From positions 1 to 64,000 of the forward strand of contig JBARAD010000057.1 of the NCBI GenBank assembly GCA_049791675.1: a DNA stretch of 64,000 nt, read 5' to 3'. The notes under the pieces are model-generated. The model saw only the letters and a list, made by a program, of their open reading frames with translations, ran no database searches and was not told the DNA's origin. Position numbers and translations under genes: made by a program. Position 1 is the first letter of the stretch; every line of letters begins with the position of its first letter. Positions 35,170-44,098 of this stretch are shown here, piece by piece. This DNA comes from Chryseosolibacter sp049791675. Its GTDB lineage: Bacteria > Bacteroidota > Bacteroidia > Cytophagales > Cyclobacteriaceae.

Positions 35170-38100
35170 CTAGATAAACTCAATAATTTTATCGGCAAGC
35201 CTTACATTATCAGAAAGCAATTCATAAAACTGATCCTTGTTCAGCTTCAGAATTACAACGTCCGACTGGGCGATCAGCACATTTGTGTTGACAAAATTGG
35301 GAAGGCCCAGCATTTCACCGATAAACTGTCCTTGCGTGAACTGTGATACAAGTTGTCCACGCTGATAGAAGTCTATGGTCCCCGCCACCAGCACATAAAA
35401 ACTTGTGTTGGATCGTTCATCAAGCACCAGCGTATCCTGCGTGTTCAGGCGGATCTCCTCACTGATGTCGGACAGGTAAGACAACGTGATGCCGGGAATG
35501 TTTTCAAAGACCGTGATCTTCTGAAAAAACAGGACCTTTTCAAATCGTGTCATTTTCTTTGAATGAATGACGAACTCATCCAGTCTCCTGCGCTGGTATT
35601 CACCCAGCCTTTTTACGTTCTTATAATATTCTTCCGGGTTCATCTGGTAGAGGGCCCATGCAGAGACTTCCTTGATAAAATCATCAGGATTAAAAAGCTG
35701 GGCGATCAGATCCAGCTTAAAGTCTTCGATGCGCTGAATGCCGATCTGAAAAATCACACATGCCTTTGTCCAACGGTTGGACTGGGTAAAGTCGCGGTTG
35801 ATAATGAATTTCAACACCAGTTTAGAATCAAGCTTCACGCGCGGGTAGTGATTATCCAACCGGTTGATCCGCTCGGTATCCGACAGATCGTCCAGCACCG
35901 GAATAACCCTTTGCTTCAACTGGTCGGCGAGAAATACATCCAGCAACTCAATGGCATAAGTAATGCTGTCTGCAGTACCGCTGTCAATATTCTCCTTCAC
36001 AAGCTGGATCGAGTGCGTGTCATACAACATGGCGAGCAGCATGTAAATATGATCAATATCGCTTTGTACCTCCCAGCGCAGGGCAGTTTTTACCTGGTCA
36101 TTGAATCCATCGTCATCGATTTCCTGGATTGCGCTCAGGTTCCAGCGGATATCGGCAATATCTGCTTCGATCGCATGGCGGATGCGGGTAGCCTGCAGCG
36201 GTCCTGCCTTGAAACCGCACTCGCCCAACGACAACAGGACCTGCGAAACCACCATCTTATTAGGATAGTCGATCTTATTCCACAGCTGTTCTTTCGCCCG
36301 CTGTCCCCCGATCCTTCCGACACATTGAAGGATCTTCAGCATCACCTGCGTATTTTGTCCACTCCGGTAGAAAGCACTTTCGAGCAAGGGCAAAGTCTCC
36401 TGGCCAATCAAGGTCAGTGCGTTCATTGCCTGATTGCTGTACATTGGATTACCGAGGTTTTCAATCAAAGACTGGATTACTTCGTGATTGTAGCGCTTCA
36501 CGGAAGTCTTGATCGCCGTATTCCGCACTTTCGGTTCTGAGTCATTAAGCAACTCCATCAGGAACGCAACGCCTTCTTCTTTTGATGCGTGCATGAGCAG
36601 CTCTGTAGCATAATGCCTGTCGTTCGCATTTGAAGACTTCGTGAGTTTCTGTATCCGCGCCTTATTCACTTCTCCCCCACTCTCGATCAGGTATTGAAGG
36701 TCTGTTTTACTCAGCACATTTTTTACGCCTGCGCCGGCTTTTCGCTGATCCATGCGGATAACATACTGATCAGAAACCGAAAGGCCTTTAAGTTCATTCA
36801 TCCGTTCATGCGCAAAATGCCGGGAAACTTCGTCCTCGTTTTTCATCATCTGGTTAACCCAATGGGAGATATTGGCAGCATTGATCTTCTCAAGCAGTTT
36901 GAAGGAAAAAACCGCCTTTTCCGCCTGGGGCATGGTCAGCATCTGCTCGAGGCGCAGCGTGATCTCCTTAAATCCTTTTTCGAGCTTATCCTGTTGCTCT
37001 TCCGCTTTCGTGATTTCCAGTTTCTGACGGATCTTATTCCGATAACCGTGATAGACGTTATTGATTATGAAAAAATAGGCGACGGACAGCACCACAATAA
37101 GCACCGAGATGTGAATGATCTCGAATTCAGGGATGAAAGCGAAACTGAAGATCAGCACACCTGCAAGAAATCGCGCGCTTTCATTGACCAGACCTTCCAC
37201 CTTTGACTGAATATTGAACTTGTACCGATTGTCCAGCGGAATAAAGAACAGCTTGAAAACAGGATTCTCGAGCGAGTCGCGAAGCGTCCAGTTGAATAGC
37301 CTGCTCAGGGCAACGAAGAGGAAGAAATAGATAAAGGCAGGTCCCGACATTTCCCTGCTGAAGCCCACCGCGTTGCCAATGATCACAGCGCCCACTGCAA
37401 ATAAGCCGACGATCAGCGGAAGGATAAATAAAGAGATACGCAAACCATAGTTCGAAAGAATGCGGTTATTGATAAAGGTTTGCATGATAAGGCTCAACCC
37501 ATACACCGCGCCTGTGAAAAAGGAGTTGAAGGTTGTCAGTTCGCGTTCGTCAGGATATTGTTCATGAACCAGCTCCTGAAAGGCATACTGGCTGAACATG
37601 AGTGTCACCATGGAAATGACCAGGAAAAATGACAACGATAAGATGTACCGGTCTGAAAACAGTTTATTCAGGGAGGTCGCCTTTCTTACCAATGGGCCGA
37701 ATTCAGCCGGATCATTTTTTGACAGCGCAAAGGACGATGAAATGGTGATCAGGAGAATTGAAACAATGAAAATGCTTACACAGCATAATAGCAGGTAGTT
37801 GGAGGTATCATGCACCACGCGCGAGGTAAAGGGAATGATGATCAGCGTTGCCACAATGGCGGCGATCAATTGTCCGGTGTCGATCCATCCAATAATCCTT
37901 TTTGATTGCCGGAAGTTGAACAACCTTCCGAAAATCCCCCAGAAACTTAATAACAGTACGGCGGTCATGGGGCCGGTCATGCAGTACATGGCGAAAATAT
38001 AATAGTGATGCAACGCAGGATCACCGTAATGCAGGAGCAGGTAAGATGACAGCGTGAAGGCAAAGATCAGACTGATACTGGCCAGGGCGAGGGTTGTGAA

Positions 38101-38334
38101 TTTGATCCAGTTCTGAAAGAATGAAAACAAGGCAGTCGACAGGATGCCGAACGCCCCCGCGATGAGGAATGCTTTATTCAGCTGATCTCCCAAACGGTTC
38201 AGGAATAATGAGTCAGCTGTTACCTGGTAGGTTGCAATAAAAACACCCATGAAAAATCCCGTCGTCAGCATCAGCCATATTTGCTGCTGTTCTTCGGACT
38301 TGATCTGCAGGGCTCCAATAAAGCGATTTGCCAT
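35170..38334 (-). CDS. Npt/ADP-ATP-translocase-like membrane domain fused to HEAT repeats and a cyclic-nucleotide-binding domain
   Basis: 1054 aa. Residues 1 to about 440 hold 12 hydrophobic helices (GFFMGVFIATYQVTADSLFL, then SFWGIFGRLFNFRQSKRIIGWIDTG) resembling the Npt1/Npt2 nucleotide transporters and related MFS proteins. A charged coiled segment (ITKAEEQQDKLEKGFKEITL) leads to a long HEAT-type region (about 520-900, for example VRNTAIKTSVKRYNHEVIQSLIENL). The C-terminus (about 910-1054) is a cNMP-binding fold with GQFIGEMLG. The design suggests a membrane protein whose soluble part senses a cyclic nucleotide or scaffolds partners. Transport activity is unproven. Confidence 0.8.
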   Translation of the reverse strand: MANRFIGALQIKSEEQQQIWLMLTTGFFMGVFIATYQVTADSLFLNRLGDQLNKAFLIAGAFGILSTALFSFFQNWIKFTTLALASISLIFAFTLSSYLLLHYGDPALHHYYIFAMYCMTGPMTAVLLLSFWGIFGRLFNFRQSKRIIGWIDTGQLIAAIVATLIIIPFTSRVVHDTSNYLLLCCVSIFIVSILLITISSSFALSKNDPAEFGPLVRKATSLNKLFSDRYILSLSFFLVISMVTLMFSQYAFQELVHEQYPDERELTTFNSFFTGAVYGLSLIMQTFINNRILSNYGLRISLFILPLIVGLFAVGAVIIGNAVGFSREMSGPAFIYFFLFVALSRLFNWTLRDSLENPVFKLFFIPLDNRYKFNIQSKVEGLVNESARFLAGVLIFSFAFIPEFEIIHISVLIVVLSVAYFFIINNVYHGYRNKIRQKLEITKAEEQQDKLEKGFKEITLRLEQMLTMPQAEKAVFSFKLLEKINAANISHWVNQMMKNEDEVSRHFAHERMNELKGLSVSDQYVIRMDQRKAGAGVKNVLSKTDLQYLIESGGEVNKARIQKLTKSSNANDRHYATELLMHASKEEGVAFLMELLNDSEPKVRNTAIKTSVKRYNHEVIQSLIENLGNPMYSNQAMNALTLIGQETLPLLESAFYRSGQNTQVMLKILQCVGRIGGQRAKEQLWNKIDYPNKMVVSQVLLSLGECGFKAGPLQATRIRHAIEADIADIRWNLSAIQEIDDDGFNDQVKTALRWEVQSDIDHIYMLLAMLYDTHSIQLVKENIDSGTADSITYAIELLDVFLADQLKQRVIPVLDDLSDTERINRLDNHYPRVKLDSKLVLKFIINRDFTQSNRWTKACVIFQIGIQRIEDFKLDLIAQLFNPDDFIKEVSAWALYQMNPEEYYKNVKRLGEYQRRRLDEFVIHSKKMTRFEKVLFFQKITVFENIPGITLSYLSDISEEIRLNTQDTLVLDERSNTSFYVLVAGTIDFYQRGQLVSQFTQGQFIGEMLGLPNFVNTNVLIAQSDVVILKLNKDQFYELLSDNVRLADKIIEFI

Positions 38335-38351
38335 AGTCTGACATCAAATAT

Positions 38352-38387
38352 AAAAAAAAGCCTTTCCGGATTAAAGGAAAGGCTTTT
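38352..38387 (-). terminator. Intrinsic terminator of the OmpH/Skp-like gene
   Basis: A 12-bp perfect stem AAAAGCCTTTCC / GGAAAGGCTTTT with an 8-nt loop; on the minus strand the stem runs on into eight T. It lies 24 bp after the stop at 38411. Confidence 0.85.
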
Positions 38388-38410
38388 CAATTTACCTGAT
38401 AGTGGGTTGT

Positions 38411-39040
38411 TTATTTCTTTTTCGCAGCCGTGGTATCGGATTTCGCGGCAGGTCCTTTCTTTTCAGACTGGTACGACTCATTCAGTCCTTTGATCACATC
38501 CTGCGTGATGTCAAGACCCGCGCCGCCGTAGAGCACATCGCTTGTCGGATCGAATTTCAGAACTACCTGAAGGCCTTTTTCCTGACCATAATCTTTCAGG
38601 AAGTTTGTAATGCGGTCGTACAATTCTTTATTGAGCTTTGCTTCTTCCTGCATGAGTTGTTGTTGCAGGCTTTGCTGGTAAAGCTGAAGATTCTGTTGCT
38701 TTTTACCAAGATCTTCTTCGGCGGCGCGCGCCTGACCGAGCGTCATGGCAGAAACGTTGCGCTGATAGGCGGTAATTTCATTCTGAAGTCCCACCGTGCG
38801 GTTCCGCAGATCCTGATCCATTTTTTTGGTCTTGGCTTCCAGTTGTTCCCGGTTCACTTTGAGGTAGTCATAGTGTTTCAGAACAGAATCCGAGTTGATG
38901 TAGGCGATCTTCAGGTTCACGGCCGAAGTATCTGAAGGAGAGGAAGTTGATTGCACTTTTGGAGACGAAAAATGCAGCACATAAAGAATTATGACTGCCA
39001 CCAGCAGCACAATATTCAGGATCAAAGACAGGTTCTTCAT
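38411..39040 (-). CDS. OmpH/Skp family periplasmic chaperone-like protein
   Basis: 209 aa. An N-terminal hydrophobic helix (ILNIVLLVAVIILYVLHF) acts as signal anchor. IAYINSDSVLKHYDYLKVN is the usual OmpH opening, and about 90 residues of coiled coil follow (LEAKTKKMDQDLRNRTVGLQ and AEEDLGKKQQNLQLYQQSLQ). The C-terminal part (GLQVVLKFDPTSDVLYGGAGLDITQDVIKGLN) is also typical. Skp-like trimers hold unfolded outer-membrane proteins in the periplasm. Ends in a Lys/Ala-rich tail. Monocistronic between its own terminator and a 74-bp upstream gap. Confidence 0.88.
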   Translation of the reverse strand: MKNLSLILNIVLLVAVIILYVLHFSSPKVQSTSSPSDTSAVNLKIAYINSDSVLKHYDYLKVNREQLEAKTKKMDQDLRNRTVGLQNEITAYQRNVSAMTLGQARAAEEDLGKKQQNLQLYQQSLQQQLMQEEAKLNKELYDRITNFLKDYGQEKGLQVVLKFDPTSDVLYGGAGLDITQDVIKGLNESYQSEKKGPAAKSDTTAAKKK

Positions 39041-39114
39041 GGGGTAAGGTATAAGGTTCAGGCGGCAAAGATGCTGGTTTTTATCAGATTTCCAGCGTCA
39101 AGAAATAAGAAATG

Positions 39115-39669
39115 TTACTGGGCGAAGTCCTCTGTCTGGAAAGAATAAAGGTTTTCATCCAGTTGGATGGTGTCCTCATTAAAATCCCGTACGAATCTCT
39201 CGATATCCTGATTGGCGATCTTCTCCCTTTGGAGGCCGACATCCAGGGCCACACCGAAGTCAGTGTTCACATCGAGGTCCACGTGTTCTTGAACTTTTAC
39301 GGCTTCCTCTTCCTCCAGTTCCATGATCACTTCGGCAATGTAGAGACCGATCTCTTCTTCCAGCGGGTCGAGCGCCGCAAGATTGCCGTTCTCGTCTTCC
39401 TCGTATGTGATTTTTTTATACTCCGGAAAATGCTGCGCCGCGCGGTGTTCGGCAATTTCAAAGAGCTCGCTTTCATGCTGCAGCCGCAGTGTATACATTA
39501 CCGTGTCGTAGATGACTTCCCTCCCCTCGTACAGGCCTATAAAATAAAAGTGCACATATTCATCATTCCTTTCATCCGCTTCATTTTCAAGCCAGGCTGC
39601 ACCCAGCGCCTGCATTTTGTTTTTATATTCCTGAATTGTTTCGGGATCAAACCCTTTATTTTCAACCAT
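39115..39669 (-). CDS. Acidic conserved-type protein of unknown function
   Basis: 184 aa, strongly acidic (for example DEDNGNLAALDPLEEEIGLY-like stretches and IMELEEEEAVKVQEHVDLD). There is no signal peptide, membrane helix or known motif. It has mixed helix/strand composition and a short aromatic segment (DEYVHFYFIGLYEGREVIYD). I do not recognise a family with a function; proteins of this kind occur widely as single-copy hypotheticals in Bacteroidota. Single gene between the Skp-like and gamma carbonic anhydrase genes, all on the minus strand. Confidence 0.7.
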   Translation of the reverse strand: MVENKGFDPETIQEYKNKMQALGAAWLENEADERNDEYVHFYFIGLYEGREVIYDTVMYTLRLQHESELFEIAEHRAAQHFPEYKKITYEEDENGNLAALDPLEEEIGLYIAEVIMELEEEEAVKVQEHVDLDVNTDFGVALDVGLQREKIANQDIERFVRDFNEDTIQLDENLYSFQTEDFAQ

Positions 39670-39774
39670 ATGCTTACACTGTTTGAAATGATATAATTAA
39701 TACAAAGAACAGACGGAACGAAAAATCAAACCGGCTAAATTTTAGTTTTCGTGAATGAAAAAAATCCGTGCCCA

Positions 39775-40293
39775 TTATTCACTTTCCCTGAACCACTCGG
39801 CATACATGGGATAATTTCGCGCCGTACGGACAATAACAGCCTTCATGTCCTCGCCTAGATCTTTCACTCTCTTCGCAGGAACACCCGCATAAATGCTGCC
39901 GGGCGGAATTTTTGTTCCCGGCAATACCACCGCGCCTGCTGCGATGACAGAATTACTTCCCACCACGGTATCATCCATCACGATCGCGCCCATGCCGATC
40001 AGCACATTGTCTTCAATGGTGCAGCCGTGAACGACGGCATTATGGGCGATGGAGACGTTGCTTCCGATCACAGTTTTGGCCTTCTGATAAGTTCCATGAA
40101 TCACGGCACCATCCTGAATGTTTGTATCGTTTCCGATCGTAATGGAGTTCACATCTCCGCGCACGACAGCATTGAACCACACGGTACAATTGTCGCCCAT
40201 GGCCACTTCGCCCACAACCACTGCGTTATCCGCCAGGAAACAGTTTTTTCCAAATGCGGGCTCAAAGCCCCTGACTTTCTTCACAATCGACAT
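39775..40293 (-). CDS. Gamma carbonic anhydrase family protein
   Basis: 172 aa from the ATG at 40293 (MSIVKKVRGF); the frame to 40353 adds residues not typical of the family. A left-handed beta-helix of hexapeptide repeats is visible throughout (VWFNAVVRGDVNSITIGNDT, NVLIGMGAIVMDDTVVGSNS). The zinc-binding histidines are His66, His84 and His89 (VIHGTY, IAHNAVVHG), forming a site between subunits of the trimer. The catalytic role in hydrating CO2 is known for Cam, but many close relatives (YrdA/PaaY type) have other or unknown roles. Divergent from miaB. Confidence 0.9.
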   Translation of the reverse strand: MSIVKKVRGFEPAFGKNCFLADNAVVVGEVAMGDNCTVWFNAVVRGDVNSITIGNDTNIQDGAVIHGTYQKAKTVIGSNVSIAHNAVVHGCTIEDNVLIGMGAIVMDDTVVGSNSVIAAGAVVLPGTKIPPGSIYAGVPAKRVKDLGEDMKAVIVRTARNYPMYAEWFRESE

Positions 40294-40481
40294 AAAAGAG
40301 GAAATAAGGAATATGGGTATAAAATAATCAGGATTATTAACGCGAGGGTGCATCTGAAATGCAGCGCCAAATATATAGCAAAGTACCTTATGATATCATG
40401 AAATGTGGAAATTTGCGCCTTCCACCCCGATCCGGTACCGGGCGATCACGAGTGATATCTGCTTGTAATTTCCCTGACAAG

Positions 40482-40512
40482 TTGTCATTAAATGCGAAAA
40501 CTCGTACTTTTG
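40482..40512 (+). promoter_or_regulatory. Bacteroidota-type promoter of miaB
   Basis: TTG (40482-40484), 20 nt, then TACTTTTG (40505-40512), a full match to the TAnnTTTG -7 element at the usual spacing. Transcription would begin about 12 nt before the ATG at 40531. Confidence 0.7.
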
Positions 40513-40530
40513 CGAGCTCAGTAAAGATGT

Positions 40531-41988
40531 ATGGCTAATTTGATTGAAGATATCGGGATCTTGGGCGATAAACCGGCGGCAGAAACCTGCGAATTTCAGG
40601 TTTCAAGAGAAGTCAATACAGGAAAAGCCCGAAAACTTTATATAGAAAGTTACGGCTGCCAGATGAATTTCTCCGACAGCGAGATCGTAGCATCTATTTT
40701 ACAAAAAGAGGGTTATGATACGACCTCCGAGGTCGCCCATGCGGACGTCGTGTTTTTAAACACATGCTCCATCCGTGAAAAGGCTGAACAGACCGTCAGA
40801 AACCGGCTGATGCATTTTACAGCGCTGAAAAAGCAGAAGCCTGAATTGGTGGTCGGTGTTTTGGGATGCATGGCCGAGCGTCTGAAAACAAAGTTGCTGG
40901 AGGAGGAAAAGATCGTGGATCTCGTTGCCGGCCCGGATGCCTACCGCGATCTGCCGAAACTTATCTCCCGGGTTGACGACGGCGATAAAGCGGTGAACAC
41001 ATTTCTCTCGCGTGAAGAGACCTACGGCGACATCAGTCCGGTGCGTTTAAATTCCAACGGCATTTCCGCATTCATATCCATCATGCGGGGCTGTGATAAT
41101 ATGTGCACTTTTTGTGTCGTGCCATTTACGCGCGGCAGAGAACGAAGCCGCGACCCGAAGTCGATCGTCGCCGAAGCCACCGACCTTTTCAACAGAGGGT
41201 ATAGAGAAGTGACGTTGCTCGGGCAGAATGTAGACTCCTTTAAATGGAGCGAAGAAGAAAATAACAAAGCCAGGCTTGAAAAAAAGCCGGTGGACAGCGT
41301 GATCAACTTTGCGGGCCTTCTGGAGATGGTGGCCGGCGTCAGCCCGGATCTGCGCATACGGTTTTCCACTTCGCACCCCAAGGACATCACGGATGAGGTA
41401 TTGCACACCATGGCACGTTATGAGAACATATGCAAATACATACATCTCCCGGTACAGAGCGGAAGCAGTCGCATACTCGGGATGATGAGCCGCGGATACA
41501 CGCGCGAATGGTACCTCGATAAGATCGCGCGGATCCGGGAAATACTGGGTGAGGATTGCGGGATATCTTCGGATATGATCACAGGATTTTGTTCAGAGAC
41601 AGAAGCAGATCACCAGGACACGCTCAGTCTCATGGAGGCCGTTCAATTCGATTATGCCTACATGTTCTATTACTCGGAACGTCCCGGCACCCTGGCCGAA
41701 AAGAAATTCACCGATGACGTTCCGCTTGAAATCAAAAAGAGAAGGCTGGCAGAGGTGATCGCAAAACAGCGTGGACACTCGCTGAAAAGAAATCAGACCG
41801 ACGTCGGGAAGGTGTATAAAGTGCTCATCGAAGGGCCTTCGAAAAAATCAGATGCGCATTTGCAGGGCAGGAATAGCGCGAATAAAGTTATTGTTTTTCC
41901 TGAAAACGGTCACCGCAAAGGCGAGTATGTTGACGTACGCGTATCGGCATGTACCGGAGGAACGCTGATCGGTAAAGTAGCGGAATAA
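40531..41988 (+). CDS. miaB: tRNA-2-methylthio-N6-dimethylallyladenosine synthase
   Basis: 485 aa, the usual MiaB length. The N-terminal UPF0004 domain holds the auxiliary cluster cysteines Cys43 (YGCQMN), Cys79 (NTCSIRE) and Cys113 (LGCMAE). The radical-SAM domain has Cys188, Cys192 and Cys195 (RGCDNMCTFC), and a C-terminal TRAM domain follows (DVGKVYKVLIEGPSKKS). MiaB inserts sulfur and a methyl group at position 2 of i6A37 in tRNAs reading codons that start with U. The next gene begins directly after its stop codon, so the two share a transcript. Confidence 0.96.
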   Translation: MANLIEDIGILGDKPAAETCEFQVSREVNTGKARKLYIESYGCQMNFSDSEIVASILQKEGYDTTSEVAHADVVFLNTCSIREKAEQTVRNRLMHFTALKKQKPELVVGVLGCMAERLKTKLLEEEKIVDLVAGPDAYRDLPKLISRVDDGDKAVNTFLSREETYGDISPVRLNSNGISAFISIMRGCDNMCTFCVVPFTRGRERSRDPKSIVAEATDLFNRGYREVTLLGQNVDSFKWSEEENNKARLEKKPVDSVINFAGLLEMVAGVSPDLRIRFSTSHPKDITDEVLHTMARYENICKYIHLPVQSGSSRILGMMSRGYTREWYLDKIARIREILGEDCGISSDMITGFCSETEADHQDTLSLMEAVQFDYAYMFYYSERPGTLAEKKFTDDVPLEIKKRRLAEVIAKQRGHSLKRNQTDVGKVYKVLIEGPSKKSDAHLQGRNSANKVIVFPENGHRKGEYVDVRVSACTGGTLIGKVAE

Positions 41989-43254
41989 ATGACAATCACA
42001 GAAGCTGAAATTCAAAATATCAAACAACGGTTTGGGATCATCGGGAACTCACCGTTACTGAATAATTCCGTACGGGTAGCCATGCAGGTAGCGCCTACGG
42101 ACATGTCGGTATTGATCACAGGCGAGAGCGGAAGCGGGAAAGAGTCCTTTTCCAAGATCATTCACCATTTGAGCGCACGTAAACACGGCCAGTTCATTGC
42201 CATCAACTGTGGATCAATACCCGAGGGAACCATCGATTCAGAACTATTCGGTCATGAGAAGGGCTCCTTTACCGGCGCCCACGAAGCGCGGAAAGGTTAC
42301 TTCGAGGTTACCAACGGCGGAACGATGTTCCTGGATGAGATCGGGGAAATGCCACTCGGAACGCAGGCGCGACTGCTGCGCGTGCTTGAAAACGGCGAGT
42401 TCATCAAGGTTGGATCTTCCAAAGTTCAGAAGACGGACGTACGCGTCGTTGCCGCGACGAATGTGAACCTGATGAAGAATGTGGAAGAAGGAAAATTCCG
42501 GGAAGACCTCTATTACAGGCTGAGCACCGTTCCGATTTATGTTCCGCCCCTGCGGGAGCGCGGCCGGGATATCGAATTGCTTTTCAGGAAATTTGCGACA
42601 GACTTCGCGGACAAATACAGGGTTAAGCCCATCACGCTGAATGATGAGGCAAAAGATATTTTGATCCGCTATAGATTTCCCGGCAACATTCGTCAACTGA
42701 AAAATCTCGTGGAACAAATCTCGGTCCTCTCCACGGAGGAGAAAGAGATTGATGCCGGGCATTTGCAGAAGTATCTGCCAAAGGAAAGTAATCTCCCCGC
42801 GCTGTACCGCAGCGGCGTTCAGGAAAAGGAGAATCTTTCCGAACGCGACATTCTTTACAAGGTATTGTTTGATATGAAGAAGGATGTTACCGATCTGAAG
42901 AAGATTGTGCTTGACATGCTCAATGGCCAGCCGGATAAAGGAAAGATGGTCAAAGACCATGCGGGGCTCTTTGATGACCTGCACCGCGAGCATGCCGGGC
43001 TGACACACGAACACCTTGTACTGAACCTGCCCACACCTCCTTCCGGTTCAGCTGAAGAAGATGTGGTGGAAGACGTTCATGACATTGCTCATGAAACGGA
43101 AGATGAATCACTTTCTATTGAAAAGAAGGAGAAGGAACTCATCATCCGCGCGCTGAGAAAAAACAACAACAAACGCAAATATGCGGCACGGGATTTGGGT
43201 ATTTCCGAGCGCACATTGTATCGGAAAATAAAACAATACGAGCTTGAAGAATAA
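41989..43254 (+). CDS. Sigma-54-dependent transcriptional regulator (AAA+ and Fis-type HTH, no receiver)
   Basis: 421 aa. The AAA+ domain starts at once: Walker A GESGSGKE (45-52), the sigma54-contact loop as GSFTGA (92-97) where GAFTGA is most common, Walker B MFLDEIGE (113-120), and the arginine-finger region FREDLYYRLSTVPI. A linker of about 110 residues (about 265-380), rich in acidic residues and His, separates it from the C-terminal helix-turn-helix (KYAARDLGISERTLYRKIKQYELEE). There is no receiver or GAF sensor, so its input signal is unknown. The gene starts at the nucleotide after the miaB stop and its end overlaps lptE. This miaB - regulator - lptE - secG order is, to my knowledge, common in Bacteroidota. 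Confidence 0.92.
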   Translation: MTITEAEIQNIKQRFGIIGNSPLLNNSVRVAMQVAPTDMSVLITGESGSGKESFSKIIHHLSARKHGQFIAINCGSIPEGTIDSELFGHEKGSFTGAHEARKGYFEVTNGGTMFLDEIGEMPLGTQARLLRVLENGEFIKVGSSKVQKTDVRVVAATNVNLMKNVEEGKFREDLYYRLSTVPIYVPPLRERGRDIELLFRKFATDFADKYRVKPITLNDEAKDILIRYRFPGNIRQLKNLVEQISVLSTEEKEIDAGHLQKYLPKESNLPALYRSGVQEKENLSERDILYKVLFDMKKDVTDLKKIVLDMLNGQPDKGKMVKDHAGLFDDLHREHAGLTHEHLVLNLPTPPSGSAEEDVVEDVHDIAHETEDESLSIEKKEKELIIRALRKNNNKRKYAARDLGISERTLYRKIKQYELEE

Positions 43255-43798
43255 CATTGCGTCTGCATTGAGAACAAAGAGACGATTCCTGATGATGGCC
43301 GTGTGGGCGCCCCTGCTTATTTCGTGCGGCGTATCGATCAAATATTCCATGACAGGAGCGGCGACGACCGCAAAGACTATCAGCATCGCCGAATTTTACA
43401 ACAATGCCGACCTTGGACCGGCAAACATGTCACAGGTTTTCACAAACGATCTGAAGAATTATTTCGTACAGAACTCGAGTCTTTCGGTGGTTGCGGAAGA
43501 AGGAGAGCTCCAACTCGAAGGAGAAATTACAGATCTGCGGATAACACCCATCTCTCCCACTGCAACCGGTGACCCGACAGAAATCAACCGCGCCTCTTCA
43601 ACACGACTGACCATTACCGTAAGGGCTACCTACATCAATACCCTGGATGAGAAAATGAGTTTTAAGGACAAGAGTTTTTCCTTTTACAAAGACTTCGATA
43701 ATGAACTGAATGTCAGTGATGTGGAAGAAGCATTCATCAAAGAGATCTTTCAGCGGATTATTAATGATATTTTCAATGCTTCGGTAGCGAACTGGTAA
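43244..43798 (+). CDS. lptE: LptE-family LPS-assembly lipoprotein
   Basis: 184 aa from a TTG at 43244, overlapping the regulator gene by 11 nt; a second TTG at 43268 (giving MRTKRRFLMMAVWAPLLISC) or the ATG at 43292 are alternatives, and no ATG gives a good signal-peptide n-region. Lipobox LLISC (Cys28). The body matches the Bacteroidota LptE type: GVSIKYSMTGA, TISIAEFYNNADLGP, LTNDLKNYF-like sequence (here FTNDLKNYFVQNSSLSVV), and a conserved beta-sheet. LptE plugs the LptD barrel and helps insert LPS into the outer membrane. Confidence 0.8.
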   Translation: MKNNIASALRTKRRFLMMAVWAPLLISCGVSIKYSMTGAATTAKTISIAEFYNNADLGPANMSQVFTNDLKNYFVQNSSLSVVAEEGELQLEGEITDLRITPISPTATGDPTEINRASSTRLTITVRATYINTLDEKMSFKDKSFSFYKDFDNELNVSDVEEAFIKEIFQRIINDIFNASVANW

Positions 43799-43799
43799 A

Positions 43800-44003
43800 G
43801 TGAGTTGTGAGTGCTCAGTGGTGAGTGGGCGACTGCCACCCAAGTCTTTCCATTGCTGGCGAAGTGATTCGCATCCACCATGCATTCCTATTGCAGCGAA
43901 GAAGACCTACAAAGAGGTGGTAATGCTTGCCAACTGAGAACCAGGAGATTAACGATGCGCCGCACGGGTGAACTCATAACTCACTACTGACCACTGACAA
44001 CTT
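43800..44003. repeat. Inverted pair of 7-bp repeat arrays (GTGAGTG type) around a 141-bp centre
   Basis: The left arm, 43800-43829, has units GTGAGTT, GTGAGTG, CTCAGTG, GTGAGTG. The right arm, 43971-44003, has units AACTCAT, AACTCAC, TACTGAC, CACTGAC, AACTTTA, the reverse-complement type. The centre, 43830-43970, has no open frame. The left arm begins 1 nt after the lptE stop codon. This element fills almost the whole 300-bp gap before the next gene. Confidence 0.75.
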
Positions 44004-44098
44004 TACGTACCCAAAGCTCCCATTACCTTACATGCCCCTTCGGTTTTTACTTTCTGCTTTGTGCTTTTTTTGTTACTTTTACCCTAAGCCCCAAAGCC

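Noticed and set aside
35563..36540. 325-codon open frame opposite the HEAT-repeat part of the fusion gene
   Set aside because: No domain, and fully inside a convincing gene on the other strand.
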